Shown: positions 1 to 9,456, counted from the first letter of the stretch. The stretch is DNA of 45,393 nucleotides from Streptococcus pseudopneumoniae (GCF_001068775.1 NZ_JWAJ01000127.1:1-45393); one strand, 5' to 3'. Translations and numbers: made by a program. The notes: generated by a model from the letters alone, not told the origin.

Positions 1-1
1 A

Positions 2-3000
2 GAGTTAGAGGTGACGACAGAAACCGTTGCCTATGACACTCTTCATCAGGACGATCCAGACTTACTTAAGGGTCAAATCCGCCTTATCCAATCAGGCGTA
101 ACAGGCGAACGCACTATCTTAACCGAGGTCACCAAGGTTGATGGTAAGGAAACTCGTAAAGTAGTTTCCAATGAAGTCACCACCTCCCCTGTATCAGAAA
201 TTATCGCAGTAGGCACTAAGGTAGAATCTACCTCAATCCCAAGTGAAGGTGCACCAAGTCTTGTTGAAGAAAAACCAGAATTGGAAGTAACAAGAGAGCC
301 AGTTCCTTATGATACTATTCAAAAGGAAGACCCAGACTTGCTTAAGGGTCAAACTCGTGTCATCAGAGCAGGAGTAGCCGGTGAGCGTACCATCTTAACC
401 GAGGTGACGACTTTCGATGGCAAGGAAACTCGCAAACTGGTTTCTAATGAAATAACAACAGCCCCGATTCCAGAAATCATCCTTGTAGGGACCAAAAAAG
501 AGCCTCTGCCTTTACCACAACCAAAAGTTGAAACCCAAACAATCCTCTACAAAACAATTTATCAAGCAGATGACAGTCAAGATGTCGGAACTAGGAAGAC
601 GAAAATTCATGGAGTCAATGGACAAGTAGAAACTACTACCCGATATACAAGAGATCAAACAAGTGGCCAGATTATAGAGTCTAGTACATCAAAAAACTTG
701 GTGGAAAAGGTAGATGAGGTTGTTCTAGTTGGGACCAAACCAAGTGTAGAAACAAAGGTCATCGCAAATAATACGATATATGAAGCGGATCCGACACTTC
801 CTTATCAAACAGAAAAAGTTGCTATTTCAGGTAAGGAAGGAATCGAAAAAACGACTACCAGCTACCAAGTAGATACTCAGACAGGTCAGGTTACAGAAAG
901 AGATCACCAAAAAGAAGTAACAGCTCCGATTGATAAAGTTATGAAAGTCGGAAATGTCGAAACCGTCGTGACACCAATTCCAATCAAGGAGGAACGCCGT
1001 CAGGATCCAAGACTTGATAAGGACCTTGAAAAAGTAGAAAGCCAGGGCGATCCTGGCGAGACCACCACTACCAGAGTTTATGAAGTAAATTCTCAAACAG
1101 GTGAATTGCTATCACACACGGAAACAAGTGCTGTGACAAAAGCAATGAAGCCAAAGGTCATCTTGGTGGGAACCAAAGAAAACAAACCTCATCTTCTTCC
1201 AGTGAATACGGAGTTAGAAAATGCTATCGATGTACGACCTGCTAGCCAAGGAATGAAGGCTGTGGATTTGCTTTCCAATCCTTACGTGACAAATGTTCTC
1301 AGACCAAATATTCTGGGTCGAGATGTGATTAGTAAGAAGATTGAACTCAAAAAGACAAATCCTACTATTACAGATGATGAGGTTAGAGAAGTCCTTCGTA
1401 AAGAATATCTAGAGAGATTATCTATTAAAGATGCGCTTGAAGAAACGAAAAAGACCTTAGATACAGACCTTAAAAAAGTTGTAGCCTATAGCTTGAGTGT
1501 GCTCAGAAATACAGCGGAAACCAGAGCTAAGGTTCAGGCAGATCTAGAAGCTAATAAGGAAAAAATACTCTTAGGCTTGACCTATATCAATCGTTTCTAC
1601 AATATTGACTTTGGCAAGACCAATATCCGTGATATTCTTGCCTACAATCCAAGCTCTTTTGGCAAGAAGGTTACGTCATTAGAATGGCTAACATCTCTAG
1701 GTTCAATGAGCTATGATGAGATGAAGCTGGTTAATAGTCCTCGAACATTTGAAACATACTTTGGAAAAGTAACAGATAAGTCAAGCCTATTAGACTTCCT
1801 TGACTATAACCGAACTACCTTTACAAATATGGATGGCGATACTTGGTTGAAGGATGCTACAAAAGCTATCGTTGTTGAGAAGAAATCTAAAGAAAAAACA
1901 GATGAAAATGTAAGTCTCTACACGAAATTAACCTCTGATCCTGCCAAGTATGGGGCAGAACCTCAACAGATTGATAATCGCAAACAATATAACATGGCAA
2001 CCCTTCTAGGCCTAGTGAATATCAAGGAACCAAGCATCTATGCCATTACAAATATGGCAACCGTTTCTTACGGGAATATCGGAACTTATATGGATAGCTC
2101 ACTGGCTCAGAGCAATCCTACCCAATATAAGACTGAATTGGAAAAAGTGAAGGCTCTGGTTGAATTGACAGCTGAGCGTCAGGCAGCTTATGTTGATACG
2201 CTTTATAGAATCACTAAAAAAGACAATCAATCAAAACTAGTAACCAACCGTTTGATTGTGGATACTATGAAAAAGTATACTAGCAAGCAAAATGCAGGCA
2301 TCAAGGAAACCTGGTCTAAGGAGTTTGGTCCAGAGGCGGATAAGGGAGTCAAGGACTTCATGTCTCCGCTAGGCATGTATTCTCCGCCTCAATCAGTAGG
2401 TGCTGAGGCTAATGGGACTGGTGTTCGCTACTTTATTGATAGGGTTTTGGACGATCGAGGGTCAGCAACCTATTCTCATGAAATGACTCATTTGTTGGAT
2501 CGCACAGTCCTCTTTAACAATTATGGTCGACGAGATGGTACAGGAGCAGAATTCTATGCACGTGGAATCTTTGAAAACTCCTACACTCCTGAAACGGATA
2601 GCTACTTTAACTTGAACTTTGTTTATGATGAGAGTGACAAAGAAAGTTTCTACAACAAAACACCAGAACGCTTTAAATCAGCCGCAGATTTGAAAGAATA
2701 TATGCACGGTAGTTTCGATGTTCTCTATACTTTGGATTATCTAGAAGCTGAGGCAAGTCGAGGAATGTCAGCAGCGGATAAGGCAGTCTACTTTAAGCAA
2801 CTCTTGCCGTGTGCGACAAGTGGTTCAAGAACTCCTGTTTCTTATCCAAATCCATCTGTCAAACCAACTCACCAGAGTGAGGAAATCAAGGCCTTGACAG
2901 AGGCAGATGCTAGCATGCTAGGCGATGTTCATAGTTTGATTGATAATCACATCGTAGTAAATCGCTATATTATCAAGGGGTTCACGGCTACAGGTAAAGT

Positions 3001-3532
3001 AGATGCCAATGGCTATTATACCGTTGATATGTTTGATACGATTTATGGTGTCAACGAAAATGACAAGGGGATGAGTGGCGATATTAGCTTTAGAAAACAA
3101 GCCTTTGAACTCATGGCAGGTCTTGGTTACTACGAAGGTTTCGTTCCTTATGTCTCTAATCAGTACAAGCAAGATGCTGAAAAAGAGAATCGTCCTTTGT
3201 CAGACCAGTACATCTTTGAAAAGATCTTAGTTGGTAAAACCTATGCTCAATTCAAGAAGGAACAAATGGATGAAAGGATTGCAAATATCAGTAAGTTGAA
3301 ATCGATTACCATTGACTATAAAGGTAAGCAAGAAGTGATTGCCAGTCCTGAACGAATGAAGCAATTGATGGAAGAAGCTGTAAAAGAAGAACTTGCTCAG
3401 ATTAAAGCAGGAAATATCAGCCAAAAACAATACCGTTTCATTGAAACTCCTGTTCAGAAGTTGAAAAAAGCTATATACAAGGCATATCTCAAGGAATCAA
3501 ATGAGTTTAGAAATTCCATCTATACTTCTTAA
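2..3532 (+). CDS. M26 family zinc metalloprotease (IgA1 protease/Zmp type), 5' partial
   Basis: Surface zinc endopeptidase of the streptococcal M26 family, whose members cleave host glycoproteins such as IgA1 or mucins. The reading frame is open to the left edge (codons at 2-10 continue the first repeat), so the GTG at 11 is not a true start and the N-terminal signal, LPXTG and membrane segments lie outside the window. About five G5-like repeats occupy the first ~390 residues, each ending in VGTK or similar. The M26 region follows. The zinc site HEMTH is encoded at 2477-2491, with Glu in GTGAE 20 residues after the second His as likely third ligand. The C-terminus has no anchor, as usual for this family, where the sorting motif is N-terminal. 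The wording around HEMTHLLDR suggests a ZmpC-like member, but the substrate cannot be told from sequence. A strong terminator follows. Confidence 0.9.
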   Translation, partial: ELEVTTETVAYDTLHQDDPDLLKGQIRLIQSGVTGERTILTEVTKVDGKETRKVVSNEVTTSPVSEIIAVGTKVESTSIPSEGAPSLVEEKPELEVTREPVPYDTIQKEDPDLLKGQTRVIRAGVAGERTILTEVTTFDGKETRKLVSNEITTAPIPEIILVGTKKEPLPLPQPKVETQTILYKTIYQADDSQDVGTRKTKIHGVNGQVETTTRYTRDQTSGQIIESSTSKNLVEKVDEVVLVGTKPSVETKVIANNTIYEADPTLPYQTEKVAISGKEGIEKTTTSYQVDTQTGQVTERDHQKEVTAPIDKVMKVGNVETVVTPIPIKEERRQDPRLDKDLEKVESQGDPGETTTTRVYEVNSQTGELLSHTETSAVTKAMKPKVILVGTKENKPHLLPVNTELENAIDVRPASQGMKAVDLLSNPYVTNVLRPNILGRDVISKKIELKKTNPTITDDEVREVLRKEYLERLSIKDALEETKKTLDTDLKKVVAYSLSVLRNTAETRAKVQADLEANKEKILLGLTYINRFYNIDFGKTNIRDILAYNPSSFGKKVTSLEWLTSLGSMSYDEMKLVNSPRTFETYFGKVTDKSSLLDFLDYNRTTFTNMDGDTWLKDATKAIVVEKKSKEKTDENVSLYTKLTSDPAKYGAEPQQIDNRKQYNMATLLGLVNIKEPSIYAITNMATVSYGNIGTYMDSSLAQSNPTQYKTELEKVKALVELTAERQAAYVDTLYRITKKDNQSKLVTNRLIVDTMKKYTSKQNAGIKETWSKEFGPEADKGVKDFMSPLGMYSPPQSVGAEANGTGVRYFIDRVLDDRGSATYSHEMTHLLDRTVLFNNYGRRDGTGAEFYARGIFENSYTPETDSYFNLNFVYDESDKESFYNKTPERFKSAADLKEYMHGSFDVLYTLDYLEAEASRGMSAADKAVYFKQLLPCATSGSRTPVSYPNPSVKPTHQSEEIKALTEADASMLGDVHSLIDNHIVVNRYIIKGFTATGKVDANGYYTVDMFDTIYGVNENDKGMSGDISFRKQAFELMAGLGYYEGFVPYVSNQYKQDAEKENRPLSDQYIFEKILVGKTYAQFKKEQMDERIANISKLKSITIDYKGKQEVIASPERMKQLMEEAVKEELAQIKAGNISQKQYRFIETPVQKLKKAIYKAYLKESNEFRNSIYTS

Positions 3533-3613
3533 GGGAAAGATAAGTCTATCATTAGGAGTTCATAGCAATTTTGCTACTCGGTAAGATTAACTAGTTAGCT
3601 AGGTTCGAGACAG

Positions 3614-3660
3614 AAAAACACCTTTTGAATTGCAAGTTTTCGCAGTTCAAAAGGTATTTT
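3614..3660. terminator. Bidirectional terminator between M26 protease and FUSC gene
   Basis: A 14-bp stem with one G-U pair (3620-3633 with 3642-3655) is flanked by A5 on the left and ATTTT on the right. It can stop the protease transcript on plus and the convergent FUSC gene on minus. Confidence 0.85.
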
Positions 3661-3662
3661 GT

Positions 3663-4637
3663 TTATGATGATAGACTGCTTTTTTCTTCAGAATAGCGTT
3701 GATAGAAGTCAACTTTCAGTTGGATAAAGTTTTCCAATTCGCGCAGGAGTTGGAGCAAGGTTGCGCGTGTTTCAAATTCTTCCCTTGTTTTAGGGAGGCT
3801 ACGATTGCGAAATACCTGCAGGTAGCTTTCAATATCCTTTAATAAATCGTTGGCAGGATTGGTCTGACTGAGTTGATCCGCAATTTTAGCAAATAGCTGG
3901 GCAAGGATCAGGCTTTCGCTTGCGGCTAGATTACAGGTGTTGATTTGCTGGGCCATATTACGAAGAATGCGACTCTGTCTCTGTCTCATTTCGAAATAGT
4001 GGATATGATAGTCGGTCTGATGAAAGAGGTGGTCAGAGTGATCAAGATAGACCAGTTTGAGAGCTTCTTCAAGAAGCTGATCCAGTTCTTCAACGAGTTG
4101 GGCACGGTTACGACCATCGCCCTTTCCAAGATAATATTCAAAACGTTGTAAAATGTGTTTGAGTTTTTCTTCTACCTTGAGATGATAGAGATGGATTTCT
4201 TCTTGTCGAGAAGGCATATAGAGATTGACAGTCAAGGCAAATCCCGTACCAATAAGAAATAGGAGGAGTTCATTCACAAGAAGTTCTGGTGATGTAGACT
4301 TCTGAACCAAGAGATGACTGACCAAGACACTACTTGGGGTAATCCCAATTTCCCAGCCGAATTTGTAGGCAAGAGGAACATAGAGGGCCAAATAGAGACC
4401 GAAACTCCAGATATGGTAGCCAGTCAGGTGAAAGGAAAGGACACCAATGAAAAGAGCAAGAAGAGTTGAAAATAAACGATTACGAGCTAGCTTAATGGTG
4501 CTTCGACGGGTATCCGATAAGCTCAATAGAGCAATGATACCAGCGGACACTGCTGAAGATAAATCCAGAAAGTAGGCTAGAACACAGGCCAAACAGGTTG
4601 CCAGAACGAGTTTAAAAGTACGTTGGGTGATAGACAT
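3663..4637 (-). CDS. Aromatic acid exporter (FUSC/DUF939) family membrane protein
   Basis: Predicted polytopic inner-membrane protein of the FUSC/aromatic acid exporter superfamily (YgaE-like). The first ~150 residues contain about four to five hydrophobic segments with the family-typical SLSDTRRSTIKLARNR stretch between helices 2 and 3. The remaining half is soluble and helical (DUF939 C-terminal type). The frame opens further upstream to an ATG at 4679, but the ATG at 4637 is preferred: it starts MSITQRTF and has TTAGGAAATG upstream as ribosome-binding site, whereas the 4679 start has none. It lies downstream of sstT on the same strand, with a hairpin between them. The transported substrate is unknown. 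Confidence 0.8.
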   Translation of the reverse strand: MSITQRTFKLVLATCLACVLAYFLDLSSAVSAGIIALLSLSDTRRSTIKLARNRLFSTLLALFIGVLSFHLTGYHIWSFGLYLALYVPLAYKFGWEIGITPSSVLVSHLLVQKSTSPELLVNELLLFLIGTGFALTVNLYMPSRQEEIHLYHLKVEEKLKHILQRFEYYLGKGDGRNRAQLVEELDQLLEEALKLVYLDHSDHLFHQTDYHIHYFEMRQRQSRILRNMAQQINTCNLAASESLILAQLFAKIADQLSQTNPANDLLKDIESYLQVFRNRSLPKTREEFETRATLLQLLRELENFIQLKVDFYQRYSEEKSSLSS

Positions 4638-4672
4638 GAGACATTTCCTAAAATGAATGATAGAAACCAGAC

Positions 4673-4695
4673 AAAACAAGCCCTAAATAGGCTTG
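4673..4695 (-). terminator. Minus-strand terminator after sstT
   Basis: Reading on minus, CAAGCC (4695-4690) pairs with GGCTTG (4682-4677) and is followed by GTTTTG. It should attenuate readthrough from sstT into the FUSC gene. Confidence 0.65.
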
Positions 4696-4701
4696 CCTTG
4701 A

Positions 4702-5907
4702 TTATTTATTGCGAGCAGAGGAAAATTCAGCTACTGCTGTAAAGAGGACATCTGTTGAGGAGTTGAGGGCTGTTTCGCAAGAGTCTTGGATAACACCGAT
4801 GACAAATCCGACACCCACAACCTGCATAGCGATATCATTGGTAATCCCAAAGAGACTGCAAGCAACTGGGATAAGTAGGAGAGAACCTCCAGCAATTCCT
4901 GAAGCACCGCAGGCAGAGATGGCTGCAACGATACTGAGTACAAAGGCTGTTGCAAAATCAACTGAGATTCCAAGGGTATTGACAGCAGCTAGGGTTAAGA
5001 TGTTGATGGTAACAGCAGCTCCAGCCATATTGATAGTTGATCCAAGTGGGATAGAGACAGAATAGGTATCTGGATTAAGACCTAGATCCTCACAGAGTTT
5101 CATATTAACAGGGATATTAGCAGCGGAACTTCGGGTGAAAAAGGCTGTGACTCCGCTGATACGCAAACATTTCCACACCAAGGGATATGGATTTTTCTTG
5201 ATAAAGAGAAAAGCTATCAGAGGATTGATCACTAGGGCAACGAAAACCATAGTAGCAATCAAAAGTCCGAGTAGGATTCCGTAATTTGCTAAACTAGCGA
5301 TACCTTGGTCTGAGATGGTTTTGAAGACCAAGCCCAGGATACCAAAGGGCGCAAGGTTGATGATCCATTCGACGATTTTTGAAGTCACACTGGCCATTGT
5401 TTTGAGTAGCTCCTTGCTATTTTTGCTAGCTTCTCGCATGGCAATCCCAAAGACGATAGCCCAAGACAAAATTCCGATATAGTTAGCTTCGATGATGGCA
5501 TTGACAGGATTATCTACTATTTTTAGCAGAAGATTGCTGAGCACTTGTCCGATACCGTCTGGAGGAGTAACTTCTGTGCTAGCGCTACTCAAGACCATCT
5601 GAACAGGGAAGAGAAAGCTAGCCAAAACTGCTATAAGAGCCGCAGCAAAGGTCCCCAGCAAATAGAGGAAAATGACTTTTTTCATATTGCTATCTTGACC
5701 TTTCTGGTGTTGGGAAAGGGCGTTAGCGACTAAAGCAAAAACCAGGATAGGGGCGATGGCCTTTAGTCCTCCTACAAATAAATCTCCCAATAAACCGATG
5801 CCAGTTAGATTAGGAACGAGTAGACCTAGAATAGCCCCCAAGGTCATTCCGATTCCGATCCGTTTGATCAGATTTGTTTTGTTCCAAGCACGAATAATTC
5901 TTTTCAT
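4702..5907 (-). CDS. sstT: Serine/threonine:Na+ symporter SstT
   Basis: Sodium-coupled uptake of serine and threonine across the cytoplasmic membrane (dicarboxylate/amino acid:cation symporter family). The 401-residue length matches SstT. The N-terminus ([20 protein letters not shown]) and the conserved stretches [23 protein letters not shown] and [16 protein letters not shown] are typical of SstT and of the substrate/sodium sites in this fold. It has about eight to nine hydrophobic segments. The start is supported by AGGAGACC upstream on the minus strand and by a sigma-A promoter at 5937-5965. It is transcribed divergently from the mechanosensitive channel gene. Confidence 0.93.
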   Translation of the reverse strand: MKRIIRAWNKTNLIKRIGIGMTLGAILGLLVPNLTGIGLLGDLFVGGLKAIAPILVFALVANALSQHQKGQDSNMKKVIFLYLLGTFAAALIAVLASFLFPVQMVLSSASTEVTPPDGIGQVLSNLLLKIVDNPVNAIIEANYIGILSWAIVFGIAMREASKNSKELLKTMASVTSKIVEWIINLAPFGILGLVFKTISDQGIASLANYGILLGLLIATMVFVALVINPLIAFLFIKKNPYPLVWKCLRISGVTAFFTRSSAANIPVNMKLCEDLGLNPDTYSVSIPLGSTINMAGAAVTINILTLAAVNTLGISVDFATAFVLSIVAAISACGASGIAGGSLLLIPVACSLFGITNDIAMQVVGVGFVIGVIQDSCETALNSSTDVLFTAVAEFSSARNK

Positions 5908-5936
5908 AAAGGTCTCCTTTTTGTGTATTGTTTATG

Positions 5937-5965
5937 ATTATAGTATAAATATACTTGAAAAGCAA
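5937..5965 (-). promoter_or_regulatory. sstT promoter
   Basis: On the minus strand, -35 TTGCTT (5965-5960), a 17-bp spacer and a perfect -10 TATAAT (5942-5937), ending about 30 nt upstream of the sstT ATG. Confidence 0.75.
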
Positions 5966-6028
5966 GTGTCTCATAGATTTTATTAGAATAAATGAATATT
6001 TATGAAAAGGATGGCTGGGAAGGATTTA

Positions 6029-6037
6029 TGGTATAAT
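6029..6037 (+). promoter_or_regulatory. Extended -10 promoter of the MscS-like gene
   Basis: TGG followed by TATAAT (6032-6037) gives an extended -10. The ATG at 6058 follows after AAAGGAG. Confidence 0.6.
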
Positions 6038-6057
6038 GGATAGAAAAGGAGTTTTAT

Positions 6058-6624
6058 ATGCAAGAATTTTTTCAACGTTATCTGGATAAATTAGATCTAA
6101 CAACTGTTTTAGAAAATCTCTTGACCAAGGTGATTTCTCTTCTACTTCTTATCCTTCTATCTTATATAGCTAAAAAGTTCCTCCATGTTGCTGTACGAAA
6201 GATTGTCAAACCATCACTTAAATTTTCAAATCGAGATGCTGGTAGACAAAAGACTATCTCTCGTTTGCTTGAAAATATTTTTAACTATATCCTTTATTTC
6301 TTCTTGATTTACTGTATCTTGTCTATCTTAGGGTTACCTGTTTCTAGCTTGCTTGCAGGTGCAGGAATTGCTGGGGTGGCTATCGGTATGGGGGCACAAG
6401 GTTTTCTATCAGACGTCATCAACGGCTTCTTTATTCTCTTTGAACGTCAGTTGGATGTAGGAGATGAAGTTATTTTGACCAATGGGCCTATTACTGTATC
6501 AGGAAAAGTAGTTAGTGTCGGAATTCGAACGACTCAACTGAGAAGTGACGACCAAGCCCTTCACTTTGTTCCTAACCGCAATATTACTGTGGTTAGCAAT
6601 TTTTCAAGAAAAGAAGAGAACTGA
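6058..6624 (+). CDS. Short MscS-family mechanosensitive channel
   Basis: Predicted tension-gated channel of the MscS family. An N-terminal membrane helix (about residues 20-40) is followed by a second (about 75-95). Next comes the pore-lining helix with the Gly/Ala-rich packing pattern SLLAGAGIAGVAIGMGAQGF, and the start of the beta domain (FFILFERQLDVGDEV, FVPNR). The protein is 188 residues, against about 280 for E. coli MscS. It stops inside or just after the beta domain and lacks the alpha/beta C-terminal cage domain. No frameshift remnant is visible after the stop, so this looks like a genuinely short form. corA follows with its own promoter. Confidence 0.85.
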   Translation: MQEFFQRYLDKLDLTTVLENLLTKVISLLLLILLSYIAKKFLHVAVRKIVKPSLKFSNRDAGRQKTISRLLENIFNYILYFFLIYCILSILGLPVSSLLAGAGIAGVAIGMGAQGFLSDVINGFFILFERQLDVGDEVILTNGPITVSGKVVSVGIRTTQLRSDDQALHFVPNRNITVVSNFSRKEEN

Positions 6625-6640
6625 AATTTTACTTGATTTA

Positions 6641-6649
6641 TGGTACAAT
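6641..6649 (+). promoter_or_regulatory. Extended -10 promoter of corA
   Basis: TGG followed by TACAAT (6644-6649), with AAAGGAG just before the ATG at 6676. It lies in the short gap after the MscS-like gene. Confidence 0.55.
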
Positions 6650-6675
6650 AGAAAGAGTTTGGTAAAGGAGAAACG

Positions 6676-7581
6676 ATGTTTTTAGATAAGCAGTTAGGGA
6701 ATGGTTGTACCTGGATTAATCTAGATGTGGAAATCATCAAAAATCTTGAAGACCTATCAGAAATCTATGGATTGGATAAAGAAACCATCGAATATGCGCT
6801 GGATAGAAACGAACGAGCCCACATGGATTATAATCGTGAAAACGGGACAGTCACCTTCATCTACAACGTTCTTGACTTAGAAAGGGACAAGGAATACTAT
6901 GAAGCCATTCCTATGACCTTTATCGTGGAAAAACAACGAATGATTACCATCAGCAATCACAAGAATGCTTATGTCATTGATCAGATGCTAGGCTATCTTG
7001 AAAATCATGAAATCATTTCAATCTACAAGTTTCTATTTGCCGGTTTAGAGCTTATCAGCAATGCTTATTATCCTGTCATTGAACAGATGGATAAAAGTAA
7101 GGATGAAATCAGTGCCTTGTTGCGTCAAACAACCACTAAAAAAAATCTCTTTGCCCTCTCTGACTTGGAAACTGGTATGGTTTATCTAACGGCAGCGGCT
7201 AAACAAAATCGCCTCCTCTTGGAGCATATCCAGGGACATGCGCTTTATCGGAACTTTAACGAAGTGGAAAGAGAGCAGTTTGACGATGCTATGATTGAAG
7301 CTCATCAGTTGGTGTCCATGACAGATTTGATTTCCCAGGTTTTACAACAACTCTCAGGATCTTACAATAATATCCTAAACAACAATCTGAATGATAATTT
7401 GACAACCTTGACCATTATCTCAGTTTTGCTAGCCATTCTTGCAGTCATTACAGGATTTTTCGGAATGAATGTCCCTCTGCCATTTACAGAAGAGCCTAAT
7501 GCCTGGATATATATTTTGATTGCTAGTTTAATTTTATGGGCAATCTTGGCTCAGTATCTAAAGAAAATTGCTAGAAACTAA
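6676..7581 (+). CDS. corA: CorA family divalent cation transporter
   Basis: Magnesium/divalent metal channel of the CorA family. The long N-terminal cytoplasmic domain is mostly alpha/beta and helical. The last ~60 residues form two membrane helices joined by the selectivity motif GMN at residues 263-265, in the context GFFGMNVPLPF. The 301-residue length fits Gram-positive CorA proteins. RBS AAAGGAG lies upstream of the ATG. Whether it prefers Mg, Co or another ion cannot be read from the sequence. Confidence 0.92.
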   Translation: MFLDKQLGNGCTWINLDVEIIKNLEDLSEIYGLDKETIEYALDRNERAHMDYNRENGTVTFIYNVLDLERDKEYYEAIPMTFIVEKQRMITISNHKNAYVIDQMLGYLENHEIISIYKFLFAGLELISNAYYPVIEQMDKSKDEISALLRQTTTKKNLFALSDLETGMVYLTAAAKQNRLLLEHIQGHALYRNFNEVEREQFDDAMIEAHQLVSMTDLISQVLQQLSGSYNNILNNNLNDNLTTLTIISVLLAILAVITGFFGMNVPLPFTEEPNAWIYILIASLILWAILAQYLKKIARN

Positions 7582-7605
7582 AAAATAGAAAGAAAAGGAG
7601 CCAGA

Positions 7606-8133
7606 ATGGCGATTGAAAATTATATGCCAGATTTTGCTGTGGAAGCAGTTTATGATCTGACAGTCCAAAGCCTGCAGGAGCAGGGGATCAAGGCTGTTTT
7701 GGTTGATTTGGACAATACCCTGATTGCTTGGAATAATCCAGATGGAACAGTAGAGATGAAGCAATGGTTGCATGATTTGCGAGATGCTGGGATTCGTATC
7801 ATTGTAGTATCCAATAACACACCCAAACGTGTCAAACGAGCAGTTGAAAAATTTGATATTGACTATGTTTATTGGGCACTGAAGCCCTTTACTTTAGGAA
7901 TTAACCGTGCCATGAAACATTTCCACTATGAAAAAGACCAAGTGGTCATGGTAGGCGACCAGCTGATGACGGATATTCGAGCAGCCCACCGAGCCGGCAT
8001 TCGCTCGATTTTGGTTAAACCCTTGGTCCAGCACGACTCTATTAAGACTCAGATTAACCGAGCGCGTGAGCGTCGTGTCATGAGAAAAATCGCTGAAAAG
8101 TACGGCCCTATCACTTATAAAAAAGGAATCTAA
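7606..8133 (+). CDS. yqeG: YqeG family HAD IIIA-type phosphatase
   Basis: Haloacid-dehalogenase superfamily phosphatase of the YqeG type. The nucleophile motif DLDNTL is at residues 34-39, a Ser/Asn-containing motif II (VVSNN) follows, and the acidic motif VGDQLMTDI is present further on. The 175-residue length is normal. The physiological substrate is not established. It sits 2 nt upstream of yqeH, the conserved Firmicute order yqeG-yqeH-yhbY-nadD-yqeK-rsfS, which links it to ribosome assembly and NAD metabolism genes. RBS AAAGGAG. Confidence 0.9.
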   Translation: MAIENYMPDFAVEAVYDLTVQSLQEQGIKAVLVDLDNTLIAWNNPDGTVEMKQWLHDLRDAGIRIIVVSNNTPKRVKRAVEKFDIDYVYWALKPFTLGINRAMKHFHYEKDQVVMVGDQLMTDIRAAHRAGIRSILVKPLVQHDSIKTQINRARERRVMRKIAEKYGPITYKKGI

Positions 8134-8135
8134 TT

Positions 8136-9242
8136 ATGGAAGAAATTCTCTGTATTGGTTGTGGAGCAACCATTCAGACGGAAGATAAGACTGGTTTAGG
8201 TTTTACACCTCAGTCAGCACTTGAAAAAGGTTTGGAAACTGGAGAAGTTTATTGCCAACGTTGTTTCCGTCTTCGTCACTACAATGAAATCACTGATGTT
8301 CAGTTGACAGATGATGATTTCCTCAAACTCTTGCACGAGGTTGGAGATAGCGATGCCTTGGTGGTCAATGTGATTGATATCTTTGATTTCAATGGCTCTG
8401 TTATCCCAGGATTGCCACGCTTTGTGTCAGGTAATGATGTGCTCTTGGTTGGAAATAAAAAAGACATCCTTCCTAAGTCTGTTAAGCCTGGTAAAATTAG
8501 CCAATGGCTCATGGAACGTGCCCATGAGGAGGGTCTTCGTCCAGTCGATGTCGTCCTAACTTCAGCGCAAAATAAGCATGCCATTAAGGAAGTCATTGAC
8601 AAGATCGAGCACTACCGTAAGGGACGTGATGTTTACGTAGTTGGTGTGACCAATGTCGGGAAATCAACCCTTATCAATGCCATTATCCAGGAGATCACGG
8701 GTGACCAGAACGTCATCACAACTTCACGCTTCCCAGGAACAACCTTGGACAAGATTGAGATTCCGCTCGATGATGGTTCTTATATCTACGATACGCCTGG
8801 AATTATCCATCGTCACCAGATGGCTCACTACTTGACGGCTAAAAATCTCAAGTATGTCAGTCCTAAAAAGGAAATCAAACCTAAAACCTACCAGCTCAAT
8901 CCAGAGCAAACCCTATTTTTAGGTGGCTTGGGACGCTTTGACTTCATTGCAGGAGAAAAGCAAGGATTTACAGCTTTCTTTGACAATGAACTCAAACTTC
9001 ATCGTACCAAGCTTGAAGGGGCTAGTGCTTTCTACGACAAGCACCTTGGAACCCTTCTAACACCACCAAATAGCAAGGAAAAAGAAGACTTTCCAAAACT
9101 AGTCCAACATGTATTTACCATTAAGGAGAAGACAGACCTAGTCATCTCAGGTCTAGGCTGGATCCGCGTAACAGGCACCGCCAAAGTCGCCGTCTGGGCC
9201 CCAGAAGGCGTTGCCGTCGTCACACGAAAAGCAATTATTTAA
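8136..9242 (+). CDS. yqeH: Ribosome biogenesis GTPase YqeH
   Basis: Circularly permuted GTPase required for 30S subunit assembly. A four-cysteine zinc knuckle (C6, C9, C40, C43) precedes the G domain. In the G domain, G4 NKKD (107-110) comes before the P-loop GVTNVGKS (170-177) and G3 DTPG (219-222), the permuted order diagnostic of this family. The C-terminal region is the usual YqeH RNA/protein-binding extension. At 368 residues it is full length. A 214-nt gap with a complex palindromic element separates it from yhbY. Confidence 0.95.
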   Translation: MEEILCIGCGATIQTEDKTGLGFTPQSALEKGLETGEVYCQRCFRLRHYNEITDVQLTDDDFLKLLHEVGDSDALVVNVIDIFDFNGSVIPGLPRFVSGNDVLLVGNKKDILPKSVKPGKISQWLMERAHEEGLRPVDVVLTSAQNKHAIKEVIDKIEHYRKGRDVYVVGVTNVGKSTLINAIIQEITGDQNVITTSRFPGTTLDKIEIPLDDGSYIYDTPGIIHRHQMAHYLTAKNLKYVSPKKEIKPKTYQLNPEQTLFLGGLGRFDFIAGEKQGFTAFFDNELKLHRTKLEGASAFYDKHLGTLLTPPNSKEKEDFPKLVQHVFTIKEKTDLVISGLGWIRVTGTAKVAVWAPEGVAVVTRKAII

Positions 9243-9298
9243 ACACAGAAAGGAAAGAGTTGTCTAAATTTGGGCGAGCATGGCGAGCCCCATAAAGA

Positions 9299-9430
9299 AT
9301 ACTTTTCGCGTGGTGTTAGTTGGTACAAGTGATTGTACCAACTGCGGAAAATTTGAGACCTTAGGCTCAAATTTTAGTCATGAAAGTCCGAAGGACTTTG
9401 CTGACGTCCGTCACCACTTCAGAAAAGTAT
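9299..9430. repeat. Nested inverted-repeat element, four-way-junction-like, between yqeH and yhbY
   Basis: Outer arms 9299-9307 and 9422-9430 are perfect 9-bp complements, continued by 9310-9315 with 9412-9417. Inside are three hairpins: a perfect 10-bp stem with 6-nt loop (9318-9327/9334-9343), a perfect 10-bp stem (9348-9357/9366-9375) and a 7-bp stem with GAA loop (9383-9389/9393-9399). Together this forms one closing stem and three arms. A weaker GGGC/GCCC hairpin lies just before it (9272-9290). It could be a small non-autonomous repeat (MITE-like), a processing site or a regulatory RNA for yhbY. No protein is encoded. Confidence 0.7.
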
Positions 9431-9456
9431 AAAAAGAAACTCCTTTATTTAAGAAT

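Noticed and set aside
4709..5065. 118-codon open frame on plus opposite sstT
   Set aside because: Complement of conserved SstT codons; composition is that of a shadow frame.
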